NCBI RefSeq assembly: GCF_018614135.1
Contig: NZ_JAGGOW010000008.1
Coordinates: 1-43,109, forward strand
Length of the DNA: 43,109 nucleotides
Source of the DNA: Streptomyces sp. ISL-66
GTDB taxonomy: Bacteria > Actinomycetota > Actinomycetes > Streptomycetales > Streptomycetaceae
Direction: 5' to 3'
Both the position numbers and the translations under genes were made by a program. The notes below the pieces were generated by a model that was given only the letters and a program-made list of their open reading frames with translations, was not told the DNA's origin and ran no database searches. Below are positions 39,488-43,109 of the stretch, piece by piece. How positions within the stretch are numbered: position 1 is the stretch's first letter; every line of letters begins with the position of its first letter.

Positions 39488-41632
39488 GTGGCCGAGAGGG
39501 GAGTGACCCCCCAAGTCGAGTGGCCCGCCGGGCCGGACACGAGCCTCGCGCTCAACCGCATGGGCACCTTCGACTGGGACCTCGACAGCGGGCAGATGTT
39601 TCTGGACGCCACCGCTCTCGAGGTCGTCGACCTGCGCCCCGAGGAGTTCACCGGCACCTCCGCCGGGCTGCGGACCCGCCTCGCGCCCGGCGAGGAGGCC
39701 CGGCTCGACGCGCGGGTCGCACAGGCGCTCAAGGCCGGCCGCGGCCACTACGGGGCGTACGTCCGCAGCCGCGGCCGCGACGGCTCCCCGGGCTGGACCC
39801 ATGTCCAGGGTCACATCCTGCGGGACGCGCACGGGCGCCCGTACCGGATCATCGGCATCATCCGCGACGCCGCCCACGACCCGGACGAGCCCGGGGCCGG
39901 CGGGGAGCGGGACGAGGGCAGGCGCCGGCTGACCGGGGTCGTCGAGCGGACCACGGCGATCCTCGCCCACGCCCGCACCGTCAACGACGTCACCGACGTG
40001 CTCAAGGACCCCGAGGCCCTCGGCCATCTCGGCGCGGTCAGCATCATGCTCGGTGTGGTCGACGGCGGCCGGATCCACCTGGTCGCCGAGGGACAGCTCG
40101 GCTCGTACGTGCCGGAGATCGAGTACACGCGGATCGAGGCCCCACTGCCGATGAGCGAGGCCGTACGCAACCTGCGGCCGGTCTACATCAATTCCCGCGA
40201 GGAGTTCCAGCAGCGCTTCCCGAGGCTGTGGCCCTACATCGAGCCCCTGGCCGTCCGCAGCGGGGTCTACCTGCCGCTGATCGCCCAGGGCCGGCCCATC
40301 GGCGCGCTCGGGCTGCTCTACACGTGGGAGGGCGAGTTCACCGCCGAGGAGCGGAACGTGCTGATGGCCCTCGGCAGCGGCATCGCACAGAGCCTCCAGC
40401 GGGCCATGCTCTTCGAGCAGGAGCACGACCTCGCGGAGGGCCTCCAGAAGGCCATGCTGCCGCGCCGGATCCCCGAGGTGGCCGGGGCGCGGATCGCCGT
40501 GCGGTACCGGGCCGCCCGGATGGGCCGGGACATCGGCGGCGACTGGTACGACGTGATCCCGCTCGACGGAGGCCGCGTCGGGGTGATGATCGGCGACGTG
40601 GAGGGACACGACACGGACGCGGCCGCCGTCATGGGACAGCTGAGGATCGCCCTGCGCGCGTACATCTCCGAGGGGCACACCCCCGGCACGGCCATGGCGC
40701 GGGCCTCCGCCTTCCTCCGGGAACTGCAGACGGACCGGTTCGCCACCTGCACCTACGCCGAGATCGACCTCGGCACCGGAATGGCCCGGCTGGTCCGCGC
40801 CGGACACCTCGACCCGGTGGTGCGGCGCGGAGACGGCAGCTGCCACCGGATCCAGGTGGCGGGCGGGCTGCCGTTGGGCCTGCCGGCGGGCGAGCCGCCG
40901 GAGGGCGGCCACCCCAGTGGCTCCGGGTACCCCGTCACCAGCCTGGAGCTGCACCCCGGCGACACCCTGCTGCTCTGCACGGACGGCCTGACCGAACGGC
41001 CCGACGGCGACTCCGAGACCGGCATGCGGGAGTTCATGGAGGCGGTCCGCGGCGGCCCGGTGGACGTGGAGGAGCTCGCCGACGTCCTGTGCGACCTGGT
41101 CGGGGACTCGGGCAGCGGGGACGACATGGCCCTGCTCCTGCTGCGCCGCCGCGGCACGCCCGCCCCGCGCGGCGGCGGCCCCCTGAGCCACAGCCTGACC
41201 CCCGGCGACGCGGACGCCCCGTCGATGGCGCGCCACCTGATCCGGGCGGCGGCAGCGGCCTGGGGCGCGTTCGACCAGGCCGACGAGATCGAGCTGGCGG
41301 CGGACGAGCTGATGACCAACGCCCTGGTCCACACGGACGGCGTCGGGCACATCAGCATGCGGCTGACCGCGGAGGGCCGGATCCGGATCGAGGTGGAGGA
41401 CACCAGCAGCGCCTTGCCGCGGCAGCGCGAGGCGGGCGACTGGGCGGTGTCCGGGCGGGGGCTGATGCTGGTGGACCGGCTCGCGGACGCCTGGGGCGTG
41501 GAGCCGAGGGGCGGCGGGAAGTGCGTGTGGTGCGAGTTCACCGTCCCGGGCCGCGCCGCCCCGGGCGACCGGGGTCCCACGGCCGAGGCTCCCGGGACCG
41601 AGGCTCCCGACGCGTCCGCCGCCGGCGCTTAG
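39488..41632 (+). CDS. SpoIIE-type phosphatase: PAS-GAF-PP2C-HATPase
   Basis: 714 residues. An N-terminal PAS-like unit (~22-125: MGTFDWDLDSGQMFLDATAL onward) and a GAF domain (~150-310, ending GALGLLYTWEGEFTAEERN) are followed by the PP2C/SpoIIE phosphatase, with GRDIGGDWYDVIPLDGG, GDVEGHD, DGLTERPDGD and SGDDMALLLL supplying the metal Asp residues. A C-terminal RsbW-like HATPase has ADELMTNALVHTDG (N-box) and SGRGLMLVDRLADAWG (G2). Such proteins dephosphorylate STAS anti-anti-sigma factors and can also act as their kinase; the partner is not in this window. The start is GTG 39488 or in-frame GTG 39503; upstream signals do not decide. Confidence 0.93.
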   Translation: MAERGVTPQVEWPAGPDTSLALNRMGTFDWDLDSGQMFLDATALEVVDLRPEEFTGTSAGLRTRLAPGEEARLDARVAQALKAGRGHYGAYVRSRGRDGSPGWTHVQGHILRDAHGRPYRIIGIIRDAAHDPDEPGAGGERDEGRRRLTGVVERTTAILAHARTVNDVTDVLKDPEALGHLGAVSIMLGVVDGGRIHLVAEGQLGSYVPEIEYTRIEAPLPMSEAVRNLRPVYINSREEFQQRFPRLWPYIEPLAVRSGVYLPLIAQGRPIGALGLLYTWEGEFTAEERNVLMALGSGIAQSLQRAMLFEQEHDLAEGLQKAMLPRRIPEVAGARIAVRYRAARMGRDIGGDWYDVIPLDGGRVGVMIGDVEGHDTDAAAVMGQLRIALRAYISEGHTPGTAMARASAFLRELQTDRFATCTYAEIDLGTGMARLVRAGHLDPVVRRGDGSCHRIQVAGGLPLGLPAGEPPEGGHPSGSGYPVTSLELHPGDTLLLCTDGLTERPDGDSETGMREFMEAVRGGPVDVEELADVLCDLVGDSGSGDDMALLLLRRRGTPAPRGGGPLSHSLTPGDADAPSMARHLIRAAAAAWGAFDQADEIELAADELMTNALVHTDGVGHISMRLTAEGRIRIEVEDTSSALPRQREAGDWAVSGRGLMLVDRLADAWGVEPRGGGKCVWCEFTVPGRAAPGDRGPTAEAPGTEAPDASAAGA

Positions 41633-41701
41633 CGCCCACTACCGGGCCGCGCCACTCGGCCGAGGAGCCCGTGGCGCGGTCGGCAGCTCGGCCACCGCCG
41701 A

Positions 41702-42505
41702 CTACACGGCCGCGTACGGGCCCTGGGCGGCCTTGACCGTCTGCAGCGCCGTCAGCTTGCGTACGAAGCGGATCGCGAGGACGGCGGCCGCGAGCGACAG
41801 CAGGCCCTGTACGGAGGCGGCGTCGGCCGCGGAGGAGAGTTCCGCCGGGCTGTCGGCGCGTTCGTACACGATGCTGAAGACGCGCTCGGCGATGAGCGAC
41901 GAAACCCACAGCAGCCACCACGACGTGACCGGCGCGGTCGAGACGGGCCGGTAGGCCCCGTCGGGTCCGAGCTGGAGGCTCGCGGCCCAGATCTCCTTCG
42001 CCGTCCGGTACGGGAGGACGAGGTTGCCGAGGGGGATGAACCAGCTGCCGACGGCCCAGCCGCCGGACTCGGTGATGGCCCCCGGATTGAAGATCGCGGC
42101 GTTCCGGTGGACGCGGTGGAACCAGATGATGAAAAGGGCCGCCGTGGCGATCAGGAGCGGGACCGGGAGGATGGCGGCCAGCGCCATCAGCATGTCCGGC
42201 AGGGTGAAACTCTCCTCGGAACCGGCATCCGGATACGACCCGTCCCGCAGGACCGCGCCGGCGTACAGGCCGGTCCCCGCCAGGGACAGGGCGGCCACGG
42301 CACAGAGGGCGAGCAGCACGGTCGTCGCCGTGGCCACGCCCCGCGGCGAGCGCAGGAAGGCTTGGGGCTGCGGGGCGAAGCCCGGCAGCGGCTGGGGGCC
42401 GGGGAGCACGGGTGCGGCCACCGATCCGGCCAGAGGTCCGGCCACGGGTTCGGCCGCCGGTGCCGGTGGACCGGCCGGCGGCGAGCCGGGCGCGTTGAAG
42501 GACAT
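41702..42505 (-). CDS. DUF4328 domain-containing membrane protein
   Basis: 267 residues. A Pro/Ala-rich cytoplasmic head of ~50 residues and four membrane helices, with the conserved DUF4328 elements IIWFHRVHRNAAIFNPGAI, GWAVGSWFIPLGNLVLPYR and TSWWLLWVSSLIAERVFSIV. This family is common in actinobacteria and of unknown function. The start ATG 42505 follows GGGGGGTACGACTTC. It converges on the SpoIIE gene and is divergent from the phosphodiester glycosidase gene. Confidence 0.88.
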   Translation of the reverse strand: MSFNAPGSPPAGPPAPAAEPVAGPLAGSVAAPVLPGPQPLPGFAPQPQAFLRSPRGVATATTVLLALCAVAALSLAGTGLYAGAVLRDGSYPDAGSEESFTLPDMLMALAAILPVPLLIATAALFIIWFHRVHRNAAIFNPGAITESGGWAVGSWFIPLGNLVLPYRTAKEIWAASLQLGPDGAYRPVSTAPVTSWWLLWVSSLIAERVFSIVYERADSPAELSSAADAASVQGLLSLAAAVLAIRFVRKLTALQTVKAAQGPYAAV

Positions 42506-42663
42506 GAAGTCGTACCCCCCACGGGAACGTGAAACATGAAAAGGGCCCGCTGACGTGCGGACGGGGTAGAAGATATGCCAGACCGCGCGCGAATGGCTGA
42601 TAGTTTCCGGTCGCGCGCTGTGTACATGTGCTCATATGCCATGACCTGGTCGATCCTGCCGGG

Positions 42664-43109
42664 GTGCCGACCCTGCGCCCCTTCCGCTTCCCGGTCCCGT
42701 TCTCCGTCCTGTCCGTCCTGTCCGTCCTGCTGACGGTGGTCCTCGCCGCCCCGGAGGCCCGGGCCGCGGCCGACGGCGAAGGGGCGGGGGTCGAGACCGC
42801 CCGCACCTCCCGGCACATCGCCCCCGGGATCCGGCTGGAGTCGTACGACCGGCTGGAAACCGACCGGTGGCTCCGGATCGACGAACTCGACGTCGAACTC
42901 ACCCGCTCCGGCGTGCGGGCCGAGTACCTGAGCTCCGGCGGCTCCGGCGTCGCCACGGTCGCCGACTCCGCCGCCCGGCACGGCGCCGGGGCCGGGCGCC
43001 GCGTGGTGGCCGCCGCGAACGGGGACTTCTTCGACATCCGGGGTACGGGCGCCCCGCTCGGCCCCGGCATCGCCGGCGGACGGCTGCTGCACGCGGCCTC
43101 GCCCGGCGC
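42664..43109 (+). CDS. Secreted phosphodiester glycosidase-family protein, 3' end cut by window
   Basis: 148 codons are visible. The signal peptide (VPTLRPFRFPVPFSVLSVLS, then VLLTVVLAAPEARA) contains a short VLS repeat. The mature part begins the NAGPA-like domain (phosphodiester glycosidase): TSRHIAPGIRLESYDRL, the strand LDVELTRSGVRAEYLSS, and the catalytic-region motif AAANGDFFDIRGTGAPLGPG. These exoenzymes cleave phosphodiester-linked sugars such as teichoic-acid or exopolysaccharide units; the substrate here is unknown. GTG 42664 is the only in-frame start before the signal peptide. The rest of the protein is beyond the window. Confidence 0.85.
   Translation, partial: MPTLRPFRFPVPFSVLSVLSVLLTVVLAAPEARAAADGEGAGVETARTSRHIAPGIRLESYDRLETDRWLRIDELDVELTRSGVRAEYLSSGGSGVATVADSAARHGAGAGRRVVAAANGDFFDIRGTGAPLGPGIAGGRLLHAASPG

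Noticed and set aside
1..43109. Biosynthetic gene cluster, prophage or insertion sequence
   Set aside because: No PKS, NRPS, terpene, transposase, integrase or phage structural gene was seen; the mix of functions is chromosomal background.
1..43109. tRNA, rRNA or tmRNA genes
   Set aside because: No cloverleaf with a GTTCGAATC-type T-arm or rRNA-like segment was recognised on either strand. This was by eye only; tRNAscan or Infernal would decide.

Overview
The window reads as chromosomal DNA of a Streptomyces-type actinomycete. GC is very high, with G or C at almost every third codon position. GTG starts are common, many genes have an extended -10-like hexamer directly before the start codon, and several families typical of the genus are present: a streptophobe-type membrane protein, DUF6777, DUF6643, DUF4328, an Rv1733c-type membrane protein, SpoIIE/RsbW-type regulators and Ser/Thr kinases. 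I see no rRNA, tRNA, CRISPR array, insertion sequence, prophage or recognisable biosynthetic gene cluster. Most genes are short units of one to four genes.

Layout. 1-9.5 kb: the end of a ROK regulator, an RsbW-like ATPase, a PLP-dependent enzyme with a possible coupled leader ORF, an SRPBCC protein, a GNAT acetyltransferase, a large beta-helix/AAA+ fusion, an Rv1733c-like membrane protein, a MOSC protein and a Gln-rich DUF6643 protein. 9.6-15.2 kb: a possible remnant of a PAP2 phosphatase gene, an HpnB-like glycosyltransferase, a GC-rich hexamer repeat tract, a glutamate racemase-like gene, and a TetR/ADP-ribosylglycohydrolase operon divergent from an FAD monooxygenase. 15.2-22.6 kb: an orphan AbfB-type beta-trefoil protein in relatively AT-rich DNA, a small PH-like membrane protein, apolipoprotein N-acyltransferase, a NUDIX hydrolase convergent with a secreted trypsin-like protease, a GT-C mannosyltransferase-like membrane protein and a GNAT-AAA+ fusion.

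22.9-28.4 kb is a minus-strand series: CDF metal exporter, NUDIX, a Tm-1-like (UPF0261) protein carrying a TTA codon, a membrane Ser/Thr kinase, and a single-pass protein overlapping the kinase. 28.5-32.5 kb is a plus-strand operon of an FHA-FHA-ABC exporter, an SH3-like protein and a soluble Ser/Thr kinase. It resembles the mycobacterial Rv1747/PknF pair with an extra gene between the two. 32.6-36 kb holds secreted or surface genes (papain-like protease plus membrane-anchored partner, two small secreted proteins), a metallophosphoesterase and a broken NUDIX gene. 36.2-43.1 kb: a streptophobe protein divergent from a DUF6777 protein with 29 consecutive prolines, a PAS-GAF-PP2C-HATPase SpoIIE-type phosphatase, a DUF4328 protein and the start of a secreted phosphodiester glycosidase.

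The clearest functional themes are phospho-signalling (two kinases, an FHA transporter, a SpoIIE phosphatase and an RsbW-like ATPase) and envelope or secretion functions (Lnt, two glycosyltransferases, secreted proteases, anchored proteins). All family assignments come from reading motifs by eye. No database search was run.
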